From: Albula goreensis
Lineage: Eukaryota > Chordata > Actinopteri > Albuliformes > Albulidae
Direction: 5' to 3'
Length of the DNA: 64,000 bases
Assembly: GCA_022829145.1 (NCBI GenBank)
Contig: CM040763.1
Coordinates: 3,447,842-3,511,841 of the forward strand
Positions 38,401 to 52,000 of this stretch are shown one piece after another (the stretch's first letter is position 1; every line of letters begins with the position of its first letter). The translations under genes were made by a program, and so were the position numbers. A model generated the notes under the pieces. That model saw only the letters and a list, made by a program, of their open reading frames with translations, had not been told where the DNA came from and searched no databases.

Positions 38401-41123
38401 GAGCGTTGGGTGCAGAACGCTTGAGAACCATCCAGGAACCTTTTTGGAAAACCTGACAAACGCTCATGTCCTTATTAGAGAGCAGTGGTGTCCGCCATAT
38501 TACTGTTCACTGAGATGAACTACTTCACAGAGATGAGGGAGGCCTACAGATAAAAAGCATTCTTCTGAGACTCCCAAACCCTTTTACTGATAATCTCATC
38601 CATTCAACCCCTGTTATAATAGTGTTGTCCTTTTCGCTGGTTGTAGCATATAATGAATGTGTGGTAGCTGCATAGAAACCGGGCAGAGATTGTCCTTTTT
38701 AGGCAAGATGGAAATAGGTGTTACCTGATCCAAGGTGGTCTGAGACACAGAATAATCCTCGATACATAGCCTCTCTTGGTGGCTGGAGAACTGGCTAAAG
38801 ATGCTGGTGAGAGCGCCCTCTCTGGAGGGCAGCTGGTACTGCAGGGTGTTGTGGTGCTTCTCCTTCAGCTTGCACCCTGAGAAGGTCTCTTGCATGAAGG
38901 TTTCCACGGGAACCAGAGCAGGAGGGGACCCGCCCACTCTCACGATCACTGTGTAACCCTCTCCAAACCTAAGGGCAGACAGGGAGATGAATCTTTAAAA
39001 CACGGGTTGTATCCTGAAATACCACTTTGATTTGACACTTTGATAATTGTGGCACTATGAACCTCAAAACAATACAGAATAATTGTATGGCAAAATAATT
39101 TGTTGATGTCTGGTACACATGTCCTTCAACTCACCACTCTTCGTAATAAAGGAATGTGCATGTGGATTTGACTGTGCCTCCGTTGGAGAAAAAATGTTTC
39201 CAGTTGGTTACGATGCAGAACGTAAACTTTAATGACCAAAAAAATGGTTTAGTGATTCATTTTTTTCCCCTGTAAAGTACTACTCTTTCATGTATGAAAA
39301 TATGATATATAATTTAATATAGCATGGCAAGAGAAACCCCTAATTTGGTGAAAATTGTACACACACAATCATTACACATTAAAATGGGTTTCATTTCAAG
39401 AGTAGAAATACCCTCCTGTCTGTCTGCTCTGTGCATTCAGAAGCCTGTGTAGATTCAGATGGAGTAAGCTGCACTGCAGGTGTCCTGTAACTGCTGCATG
39501 TCTCAAAATGATAAAAAAAAAAATAAATTCCCAGGTAGTTTTTCACCTGAACTAAGCTGTAATTTACTCAAGAAACATTTGCAAGAGGAATGTGAAAATT
39601 GATCCATTTCAGTATTTTGTGAGTCAGCATGGTGTTAGATTGACTTTAAATAGATGGAGCAGTTTCTTTCTGGGCTGTGAGAGTGAAGTTGCACCATTTG
39701 TTTGCAAAAATTGCATGGTGTCTATACCTCACTTCTTCACATCATAAAGGACTGTCTTATCCAGGGATTTGGAACGAGAGGCAAAGAAAGCTCACATTCT
39801 GAACAAAACTGTCACCATTCAGCGAGTCTGTGGTTCTCCAACAGACCTTCTTACCTCCTGCAGAAATCTCAGGTCATTTTGAACAAAACTTTGCCATTAT
39901 CTATTCTTAATTTGCACATTTGCTTGTGCATCAGTTACAGAAAAACAGCTGAATTAATAAATATGTGTCAACAAGAATATGCCAAACAAGGAAAAAAAAT
40001 CACATAGCTTTAATCAAGGAGGAGGACACAAATCAAAGCAAAATGACAGGATATATGGACACAACAGGGTAATTGCTAAAGAATGACCACAGAACTGAAT
40101 CTATAGCTTTGTGACCCAGTGTATATACGGAGCGAGCTTCGAAAAGCTGATATTAATGGTAGACATACTGTATAGAAGCTGTCTGTATCCAAGGCCAGTG
40201 CAAAACCATGTATTATCTGCTATAATAAGCACTGTAGTTGGACTTCAGAGCCATGGAAGAAACAAATACAGTCTGTTGAACTATCTAACTATCTTTTATG
40301 CTTTTTCCAACAACTGGACAGGATTATGTTTGGAGAACACCAAAAGAAACCTTCAACAAAGGTAGTTTTTGAACAAGACAGTTAATGAGACACAAACATA
40401 TTAACAGGCTATCCATCTTTTGACAGCCCCATTTCCCAATACAGTCATATAAGCCCTCCCTGGGTATATTTACATGTGTTAGTCACATCTTAGGGCTGTT
40501 CTGACCAAAGGAAATCACATCAAAATGACATGAGTATCACCATAGTAAAATACCATGAGGGAATGTGCGCCAAGGTAGACCAGCATGCACCCTACAAAGT
40601 CAAGAGCTGTATAACAATGACAGAAGGTCTTTCAACATCCTACACAAAACCGGGTACTGTTTCACCAGAATCAGGCGCTTCCATTTTCAATGTGCAGCTG
40701 TGCTATTGCACAATGGGAGGGGAAAAAACATGAGTAAACAAAGTTAAACTCCAATTCTCTCTGTGAGGTTACAGCCAACTGAGAACAGGTGCGTTCTGGG
40801 ATTCTGACCCTGAGTCTCTCAGAGACTTGTTGTTTCAGACATGTAAAACCCTGGATAAGTGCAAGCCTTCGCTTCCACTCATTCATTATGTGCAGATGCT
40901 AAAAAAGAAACACTTAAATCACTTTCCTCATTAGCATATGCCATCAACCAATGACTGATATGTTAACATCTTCGGGGGTAAGTGTGCATGTATTCTAATG
41001 GAGATACTCAGGGCATGGTCACAGAAGGTATAGCAGATTGTCATGCAGGGTGAGACATTATTAAGAAGCGTTTAGTTCTGGTGCGAAATATCAGAGCTGC
41101 TACATCAGTTTGTTGTAGAAGCA

Positions 41124-41217
<94 letters not shown>

Positions 41218-44200
41218 ATTATTACAGTAATAATAATCACATACATTGTTAATTGCTCTTTTGAAATCTGTTCATTAAGTATGGCATTTAATATATGCTC
41301 TCATATTTTTTATATTTCCTGATGGATATATAAAATTCAGAATCTCACTCAGTTTTATGCTACATGAGATATTAAATTCAAAAGCTACTCATACATTCTA
41401 ATACCGTATGTGCACATTATCCATAGATATCATATTCACTGAACCACAATGGCTGCAAGCTAGATAAGCAATTTTCATCCACACCTATCATTAAAAGAGG
41501 CCTATACATTTAAGTATAAAGCACAAAATGTAAACAAGATAATATCAGACCTGTGTTTGAAAATGAACACTGTACTGCGCATATAAACATCCTCCGACTT
41601 GATTGAAATAATAAAGAATATATAAAAAGACATACATGTGTAATGTTCCAGCTATCATTATAACACTGGTCTTCATCCCTGGTCCTACAGAGCCTCAAAG
41701 TTTGCTGGTTCTAGTCTCAGCTCAAACCGAAGACACAAGATGATATAAATTGACGGTGCAATTCCTTGTAAACATGTGATATCAGCCATTTTTTTTCTTT
41801 TCACATCACATTACATGAAGGCATTTAGCAGACACTCATACCCAGAGTGACTAAGACAGCTTTATTTTTACATTTTACTCACTATGCATCGACACAGCTG
41901 GATATATACTGAAGTAATTGAGTTTAGGAACCTTGCTCATAGGTACAACAGTGGTGTCTTACTGTTGCTGACTGCCAGTCTCCTCATGACTATACTATAC
42001 TATACTATACTATACTATTTGCCCAGCTGCACATCTCAGTTGTGGTTGCTCAACATATTTAATATGAAGGAGAGGGAGAAAGTACAATTTGTGCCGGAAA
42101 ACTGCTCTAACCTGACTGAACAGCAGGGGTCACTAGTGAGCGATATGGCCATGCCCTCTGCCGGAACCCCTCCCTCTCTGGGAGGCCCTGAGGCTGATAA
42201 TGTGATAATCCACAGGCCTGCTGGCCACTGTTGGCACTGGCACTGTCCAGATTGGAGACTGTATAGTCCATCAACTCAATGGAAACAATGTCTTAACAGG
42301 ATGCATCTCCCTTCAGCCCCATCAGATTCTTAATTGACCAGTTAAGTGCTGAGCTACAAGAAAAAACAAAACACAGTGCAGCTGTCGAGGAACAAGACTG
42401 TGCAGTGCGGTGTTATGCTATTACTATGGTATTAACGGTTACTAACTCTGGGCCTGAATATACCTTGAGGAGATTAAGTGCTTTCATATGCACCCTTCAA
42501 CATACTGGAATGTGCATTTTTACTTGAGATACGCACCCCAGAATAAATCTGAAATGGGTGGGCCATCCTGATTTTGGTTAAAATTATTCTGAATATAAGT
42601 AGGTCAACCTTACACAGGCCTTCTAATTGGACTTCTGTAATAAGCAATACAAATAATAAACACACTCATATGCTCAGGAACAGTACTGCATTGTGCATGC
42701 AAGTCTCTGAATCCTTGTTAACAATGCAGCAACATCTATAATATTTTTTTCCTTGAGTGTTTTTTGGAAATAATCCAAATGATTTTCATTGTATTAACAT
42801 TCACATTCATGATATAACCGATATCTCTAATTTTTCTGTCAATTTCTGGGAACATTCTCTTTTCACTGACTATGAATTGACGTGAACTGCAGATTTCCGT
42901 GAGTTCAAGGCGGTGAAGAAGCACAAACAAAACCCTTCAGAATCTTATTTCCAATGTTCAATGCTTCCTCAAGGCAGAAATGCTCTTTAATTAGTATTCC
43001 GAATCTCCAGATGATGTTAAATTAGTCCAGCATGCAGAGAAATAAGGCACTTTGCCTTGTTATATTGTTGTTAGCCCTCTCATGACCCATAGCTTTATGC
43101 TAAATTAAATGCTTAATGTTATATTTACTCATGTAAATAGGCATTGTGGGCAGTAAGTGCTACATGCAAGGATGGGCAGGTACCATAATGGTAATTAAAT
43201 ATTCAGTAAACACCCCAGTGCGCCTGCTATGGTGAAAGGCCATGGGGAATTCAAGTGCCCCTCCACAGTGAAAGGTTAAATACCGCTTGGGCGAGCTAAT
43301 CTTCCTGGTTAGTTGGCTTGCCATGCATTGTTGGGACGCCACAGTGGCTGTGCGCATCATCCACGCCTATGGTCAGCTTGAGGTAATTATCAGTGAGGAA
43401 CGTAGAAGCGTGACATCATCGCTTTTAGCTCATGTATGGAATTCCATGCTCAGCTAAAACGCTTCCATCAGGTCCTTCAGTAGATGCGGCTATCATGAAA
43501 TGAATTTTAAAACAATCCAGAGGCTGGAGCTAACTATATTTCATTGTTCTCACACAAATATGCAGCTCTTATTATCGGTATGTACTATGCCATATGAATG
43601 TGTTTGTTTACACGGAGGAGTGGCAGAAGCACAAAACCACCTTTATGAAATAACTCTTAATGTCAAAGCACTGAACCTGTAAGAATAATACAGATTGTTC
43701 ATTCATCCTATCATAACTGTACTTGTCAAGAACTGATTACAATGATATCAAAATACTGCTTGAAAATTCACATTTTTTCCTATGTGTATCAAGACTGCTG
43801 TCCAAACATTTAAGCATTTGAACTGCAGTGTGGCTCCTGTTGACTAATGATACAGTAAATATAAAAGATTACGCTGATTTTAGTAGACAAAGAAACCCAT
43901 TTTAGGACCGTCACCCTAAAATGAAGGTTATCTATTAATTTTTTAAACACTCAAAAAATGTCCCTTGACTCAACAATCTTTGTGTCTTATGCATATTTGA
44001 TAAATCCATTAAAACGGCCTCACAACATCTCATAACAAAAGCAACGAATGAAATAAAGTCATAGCCGTGCAACCATATCCATACTGACATAACCTCTCAA
44101 ATGATTTTGTTTTCATTTGCAACTGGCTAATGAGCTAAGCCGTGAAGTAAGAGCTGAGCTCAATCGAGTGAAGGTGGGAGAGCACAAAAAAAGAAAGAAA

Positions 44201-47200
44201 TTTATAAATAATGTTTGAAATTGCAAAGCATGGTTGTCTGAACCAGTGGGAGTGCTTGAACTTACAGAGCCATGTAGGGATGTGAGTCTGATTCTAATAC
44301 CTTCTGTTTTAACCTTATGGTAGTATTCTCAATTGAATTAAAGGAAACTCCTGAGCCGGTCTACTCAACTTATGAATTTATTAATAAATTGGGTACTCAC
44401 TGAGAATCACACACTGATCACAAATATAACTTACTATTGACTATTGTTTTGTCACAATACCCAATGATGTTATTTACATCTGGGTAGAACCCAAACACTG
44501 TAAGTACACCACACACAATACTTCAGGAATGTAACCCCCCCTATTTGTTCTATACAAACATGATTAGCTTTTGTGCTTTTGTTGAACAAAAAAAAAAAAA
44601 TACAATTCTCTCCATGTGAAAGTAACTCAAAAGTTCTGAGTTATGTGTTCACAGATGTACACACAAGCTCCAGTGAATGCAATTATGCCTTTCTAAATGA
44701 AAGACTTGGCTTCTAGAAGGCATACATTTGTACAAAGCACAGCGGATGACACCGGCGGCATTGAGTAAAGCATTACACTTTCCACTGCACTTTCCAACAT
44801 TTCCAACTTCACTCATTAAGCTCAATTCATAATCCAATCAGGAATCAGACGATGTATCGTTATCTGGGAGAGCAGAGAATGCTGGAGAATTTCGGTGGTT
44901 CAGAGGCTACATAACTGCACAGTTCAGCAGAAAAATGCCATCATCGGCAAAGAGATTTCATGAAGGTTTTTGGGCATACACGTGTAATCAAATACCCTTC
45001 TTGTCAGTCTGAGGATACAGTGTGCTGATCAATTAGCCGACATCTTCGCGCTTCCATTTACGACGCTCCAAAGCTCACGCTGAAGCCGGAGAGAGGAAGA
45101 ATACAAATTGCACTTTACATATCTGCAACCAGGCAATTTTGCTGTTTTACAGGCTATATTCTTAAAGCACTTAGGGCTGCCAACTCTGGGGGACGGAGAA
45201 AACGACGGCTCTTATTTACAGCTGAACTCCACAAACTCTTTTGAAGGCCCTTCCCTGCAATTTAAAACAAATAAAAGGCAACCTTTGATGGACCGTACTA
45301 CAGGAACTCGGTGGTATGGATTTCTCTAGCCAGACTCTGAAAAGGTCAAGCAAAACCACCTATTTGTCTCCAGGGGTGTGTGTGTGTGTGTGTGTGTGGG
45401 GGGGTGGTTATTTGGTGGTGGGGCAGAGGGAGAGGAGTAAGGCAGTGTTGAATGTTCTACCAGCTCTCACCCTCAATCATAGCTGTACATCTTTGACCAG
45501 ACAGGTGGACCGCCAGACTCCCAGGAGCCTCCTGTTATTGAAACTCCCCAGACAGCTTCTGACCACGGGATATTGAGCAGTCCGATGCCCATATACGATT
45601 CTGCTAAGTATCTGGATATATCACCACTCAAAGGGACAGGTGGGAATATGCCTTTTCACCTCAACAGTATTCATAATATATGACGTGTATGTTATTTATT
45701 AAAAATGTATTAAAAATACCAACAGAAAAACACATCATGATGTGTACAGCCATTCAGACAATCAAGGCTCACCACTTAACGATGAACTACTGCGTCAAAC
45801 CCAGACCTCCATGCATCAACAATCAAGGCCACTGCTACAAGACCTGGTAGGAACCTCTACGCATTTACAGCTCTCTGTGTAAAATAATAATCTGTTCAGA
45901 ATTTACTTTGAACAAATTTTCATCTATGCCCCCTTATTGTGCTTACAGAAATTCGTCTGAAACATCTTTTGTAGTTCACCTTGTTCAACCTTTTTAAATT
46001 AAACTTTTTTAAACCAAAATTATTTTAATATCCTCAGTTGTGTCGATTAAATGTCAAATGTGATTGAAACATTTAGGGTCTGAAATCAGTATTTTCCTTA
46101 TAATCAGGAAATGTCAGGGAAAATCACACTTTAAAGGTGTGTCTGTTTTAGCTTTATCAATGAAGGTAACCTCAAATACGGCATGCCTTGTCACGCTACC
46201 TTGTTGTGACGTACAACAAGGTAACGCGATTTATGAAAGTTTTCCAAGCTCACTTGCGGTGGTGTGATTCAAAGTGAAAATGCCCCTCATAAAGCGATCC
46301 CAGGGACTGGATTAGATTGATGCGTTAAGGCACTTTATTGCCTTTATTCTCCCCCTGAAGCACAAAATTCTGGGCCCAGGCAAGTGTCTTCTCTTTATAA
46401 AACCCCCATCTCCTAACACATGAATGATGTCATTCAGCATAATCCAGTATATATCCTGACAGTCTTATGGGCTTTAGGCTTTATTGCCCGCCAGTTCATT
46501 TCAGTTTACTTAACACCTGGGAGCCAGCCTCGGATTGTAAAAGACAATTTATTGTGACGCATTTTTTTTTGCTAGGTTCCATAAATAAATGGAATAATTG
46601 AGTCAGAACTTACTGAGAAGGAACACCTGTCCTCTTAATAATAAAGAAATCCTAATAATCAAGAAGTTTTATATAAGCCATTCAATTTTCTAACTTTATT
46701 AAGATGCCCGCACTGTTTGAAGGGATGCCATTCTTGTTATGCAGATGATCTATATGTGGCCTTTTAATAAAGCCGAGGAATGTCACTGCACAGAGACAGG
46801 TAAACGCTGTCCTAGAGATGGCAGCACAAACAAGGCATTGGTGCATGTAAACTGGAGTCCGAAGGTGGAAAACCATAGAACGAATAAATGGAAACAAGGT
46901 GAAAGGCTTCTCGGTTATACATAAATAATTTGAAGGGGATTATTTCCTCACATTGCTCAGATGCGTTATTGCCGAGGTGCTGCTCTGTGAAGGAGTAATT
47001 GTGCTGAAAGGAGTAGGAGCGGTTAAATGTGGCCTAATTATGGGTCAAAATTCACAGCATCGCGTTTCTTCTGTGCCACCCGCCTTCGCTGGAGTCATCC
47101 ACGGACACGATTACTTGTTCCAGACACTGGGCTGTGACGGCCAACAAAGCAAACAATCAATGTCTCCTGTGTGTCTGTCAACAGATCCATTTGCATAATT

Positions 47201-48990
47201 GAGGATCTAAATTAAACCCTTGTTTCTCAGTAAATATGGACAGGTTGAATTTAAATAATTCAGGAGAATTACAGTGAGAAGCAGGGTCCACTGTTTGGTG
47301 TGCCTGAGTTCCACTGGCATCGCTAATTTTATGGACTCATTCAGCAGGGGATGGACAGCAGAACAGAGCAGACCGCCACTCATTACATTTTAATTCATTA
47401 AAATATTTGCGATTCGACAAACACACACGACATAAAATATTCAGGAGCTAAATTAAAAGTTATTCACTCTCAGACCAAAAAGAGAATTTTTTTGAACATC
47501 ACAATGTTGTGAGCTATCCAGCGTAACTCACATGCTGATGAAGTATGGGGCTACTGCATTAAAGGCTTGGTTCCTCTGTGAAGAGATCAATAATTCTGCT
47601 GAAACAGTGGGGTTTGGTTAGCAAGGCACCCCATGGCTGGGCATCAAATCTAGGCCACATAACTATGCCAGCCACCCATGCAGCTGGAGGCCCCATTAGC
47701 CATAGTCCCCATACCAGCTGCTTAATCTCTGATAGAGTATCCAGGACAGCTTTGCTGCTCTTCCACCCTTGCCTCTGCGCAGTCTGATTGGTCCGTCTAG
47801 ATTTCTGATGGTGGCTTTGATTGGCTGTGGCAGTTTATCATTGTACCGACCCACCCCCTGAGACTCTGTACTCAAGCCCCTGACTTTGTTTTTCCTCCTG
47901 TCTGATCCTATTCATTTTCATACAAGACTCAAGCGCATCCGTGCAGTTCAATGACAGCAGTGGTGGATAACAATGAACGGTGGATAATGATTCAATAATT
48001 ATATTGTATATGGGGGACAGTCTAGTGGGGTCTAGTCTCAGGTAAATGACTGGGACCCCTGCGGTTGGTGGCTCAAGCACCAGTCAGGCCACAGCAAGAA
48101 CACCAGTGCTGTTGGGCCCTTGAGCAAGGCCCTTAACCCCACGTTGCTCCCAGGGAGGATTGGCCCTTGGTTAGGCTAATCAACTGTAAGTCGCTCTGGA
48201 TAAAAGCGTCAGCTAAATGAAGATAATGTAATGTAATATGTTATGTATACATACACACAAAACAGTACAAAAGAAGGCATATAGCTGAGATGGAATGGTA
48301 CTCCAAAGGGTTAATAGCAACATATTCCCAGTACATATATTCATGTACTGTAGTGCCCATCAATTATTCATTGAGGACGATGCGCTCAAAGACAAAACGT
48401 AATTGACACTTGGAATAAGTCAATTAATTAAACAGCTGCAAGGGACAGGTTAGCGCATTGCGTCTGTCTCGCCTTTGATTTAATGGCCAGGAGATTATGT
48501 GACATCAGCGATTGTGATGCGAAGTACCCTTGACGCCTTTATTCTACCTTGTCGCATTGGAATATGCGCCTGTGTGTGTGTTCAAAGGCACATGTTGGGG
48601 GTGGGAGGGGCGTGTCCTTAATATGGAATGCAAGCACATTGATCTCTCTCTCTGGTTGTTTACATTCCAGGTTCAAAGAGAGAATCACAAAATCTCACTT
48701 TTGCAGCGTCAGCCTTTATGAAATGGATGGTCAACACAACAGACCATGGGCTAGGCTATAAGGTTATATGGTCTGTGAAATGTGGAATGAATATTGAGGT
48801 TCATATTTTGAGGGAAAATCAGGTCAAACTAATTATGCTTGTGAGAAATAATGTATATAATAATGTGAGTCAGAAAGTAGATTATAGGTGACCGTTACTA
48901 CTGTGAATAGTGAATTATAAAACCTATTACGGAACAAAAGAACATCTGGAGCTAAGGGTCACATTGATCTTTGGTTTAAACTGAGAGGGG

Positions 48991-49071
<81 letters not shown>

Positions 49072-52000
49072 GAGAGAAAGAGAGGAGACTTCTTTGTCTC
49101 TATGACTAATATGTCCCCTTTATTTAGAAATTGCAATTGACAGTAAACAAGTTGCAAAAACTCCATCTACTGTATGAATCCACAGCAATAGCAGTTACTT
49201 TCTTGAAAGGAGCTAGAGAGAGAGGGAGAGCGAGAGAGAGCAAAAGAGGGAGACAGAGAGATCTTCATGCTTTAAAATGACCTGTCAAACAGATTTTCCA
49301 GGACAGAGAAGATGTCCTTCACTTGTGAAAAATGCTACCAGGACACAGGAAATGGGAAAGAAATCTAGGAAATTGTCAGGTACTCTGCTAAAATGAAGAT
49401 TCATTATAGATATGGCTACTTTCGCAAGCTCACGCACAAATGAGGAGTGATAAGACATGACACCCATACTAGGGGTAAAAAAAAAAGTGTTTTCTAAAAA
49501 TGATTTTTTCTCGAGCCACTTAACTGATTCCGCCTCCTTCTCTTGGTTAGCAACACTTATTATCAATCAAATGGGTGGACAATGTGTGTCCGGTGAGAAA
49601 AACATGACTTTGCATGTGTCACTGGTTTGAAGTCATAAAATCTATGGGGTTGTTTTACCCCCCATGAGCACCCGCTGTTGCTCTTCAGGAGGACCGTCAT
49701 TATACGGGTTAAGGTGGATTTATCGTGGATTAGGGCCTGCTTTCACTTGTGTTCCTGCGGTTTTAAAACTTCTGCGTCTCTGCTCGGTGTTCGGGGACTT
49801 GTAAATGTGATAGAGCACCTTTCAGTGTGCTTGTAAGCTGCCATAATTCCCACCGGAAAAGTACTATTGAGCCTGATTTTTCCGCCCGTGCTGTCATCAT
49901 GTCTAAAGTGCCGTAATGCCAGACAGAAGAGGAACTCGTGGGAAAGAAAGTGGCAAGAAGCTCACTTTTCGTTTATTATGTTTTCTACAAGAAAAAAAAA
50001 GTTTACCTATTGCAATTTGTAAACAAGGTGTTTTATTGATGGTGGAATGGCAAAAAAACACTGACTGTCAAGGTGTCACTCTTTCTATACACTGAAAATT
50101 GAGAATGGATTGACAGTAAACTCGGTTATCTGATTGTACTGTAGCCTGCTGACACCGCCAGCTGATTTGTACAAGCACTCGCCATGCCACACTGAATCCC
50201 TCACTTGTCAAACTGTTGTAACTATGCAGATATTGACTTTGTTCCCACTTGGATGGAAGACCAACTGTGACAACTAAGTTGCTGAAAAGGTGTTGGTGAG
50301 CCAGTAAGGGCAATCCAGCCCCTCTCAACCAAAGTGAACTCCAATGTCCCAGAGCGGTGACAAGGGCACTGTGCTGCAGAAGGTTTTTTTCTTCAGACGA
50401 GATGTTAAGCCGAGGACCTAGCTCACAGTAGTCATTAACCATCCTATGGCAGTTGTTGAAAGAGCAGGGGTGTTAACTCCAGAGTTCTGGTCAAATTCCC
50501 ATGCAAACTGCCTCCCTACATCTGGACTCATAATTATCCCCTATTGGACACTGAGTCCCTTCAGCTCAATACCCACCTTGATTGACAGGTTGTCACTACA
50601 GAAGAGACTTGCGCTGTCCGTTGACCTACCTGGTTACATAAAGGTTAATAAATATTTCCACTCTTCTCCAGCGCTGTGTTCTGGAGGTATGACTGTGTCT
50701 TAACTGATTGAGCTGTTTTTGTTGCACTCGACTATCTTTCTCTGATAGGAGAAAACATGACCTCTGGCAAACTAGCAAACCTCAACTGACTTTTAAACGG
50801 CAGGATAAATATTCACCAGCAAGCCTCTTTTCATTAATGTTAAGAAATCGATTTTGTTTTTTGTATTCTTTACATGTCTAAATGACATAAAAAAAAGTTT
50901 AGGTTTATTTTAATAATATCCCAAATGATTCTGGGAACAGCAATTTCTTCCACAGTTTATCTTAAATTTTTCAATTACTGTGAAACAGCCTGTATAATTT
51001 TGTCAGGACAGTTTCACCCCCTGTTTATGGACATATTTTTCCTCATTCATGCATAATCAACTATTTATGTTTCTATTATGGGCAATGGTGGGTTGTCAAA
51101 TAATCATCTACCAAACAACAATATGAATTAGATCACACAAAATCAATGCTGAGTAATTTAGCTGAGTCTCACTTTGTTGGATGGACGGCTGGGGATTTGT
51201 TTGCTGACATGTGCGTCAGCTTGAGATGAACTTGACTTTGACTGAAGAATGCATTATATACACTGGCTCAACGTTTCTCTCTCTCATTTAATATTTCACA
51301 TTTCCTTTGTATCCCACTCTATTGCCATGGCTTCTTGGATTGTTGTCTGCCAGACTGACTAACTTATCCCAGGGAGAAAAAGGAGGAAGCCGTTTGTGAA
51401 AAGACTTCTCTAAGCTGATTAGGAGGAGAGAGCAGGAACAGTTTCTCTTCAGAAATTGAATAGTACAGTCAAAAGGCCTTCTGCCTTTCATTTTTTTTCA
51501 GTCTCTGATTTCATGAGACTATTTTACTGAAAGTTTGGTGGTTCAGCTCATGAAAGCAAAATCTATAGGGAGTTTGAACAATTACATGTTATTTATGTGT
51601 TTGTACATCTTTATAAGCACAACTTTTTCACTCCTGCAGCTGATTATTTATGAGTTTCATTGAGTGACTATGTAGGTTCCTACAGTATGTCTTAGTGCCA
51701 CAATATTAAGTCAAAATTCTTTTATATAACTCTTCATATATTGCAACAATGAAAAAAAGGATATCTTGGGATTATGGGCTCATGGAAAAGAGAGCATGAA
51801 TTCCACACCATGATTTTTGAACAAGCCTTATTCTTCACCTGGCATTGGCTATTTCATTACAAATGATTTTACTGCATGCAGTACATCCTAAGAGTCATTT
51901 TGATCAATACTGGATAACTCCACCCCCAGCATTACCTTTCTCTATGTATTTATTTCTGTCTTACAAGCTACACGTTGTTACCTTCCACTCAATTAAATGG

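Noticed and set aside
38800-38830. GAGAGCGCCCTCTCTGGAGG as a CTCF site or short palindrome
   Set aside because: It lies within an ABCA coding exon and misses several consensus positions.
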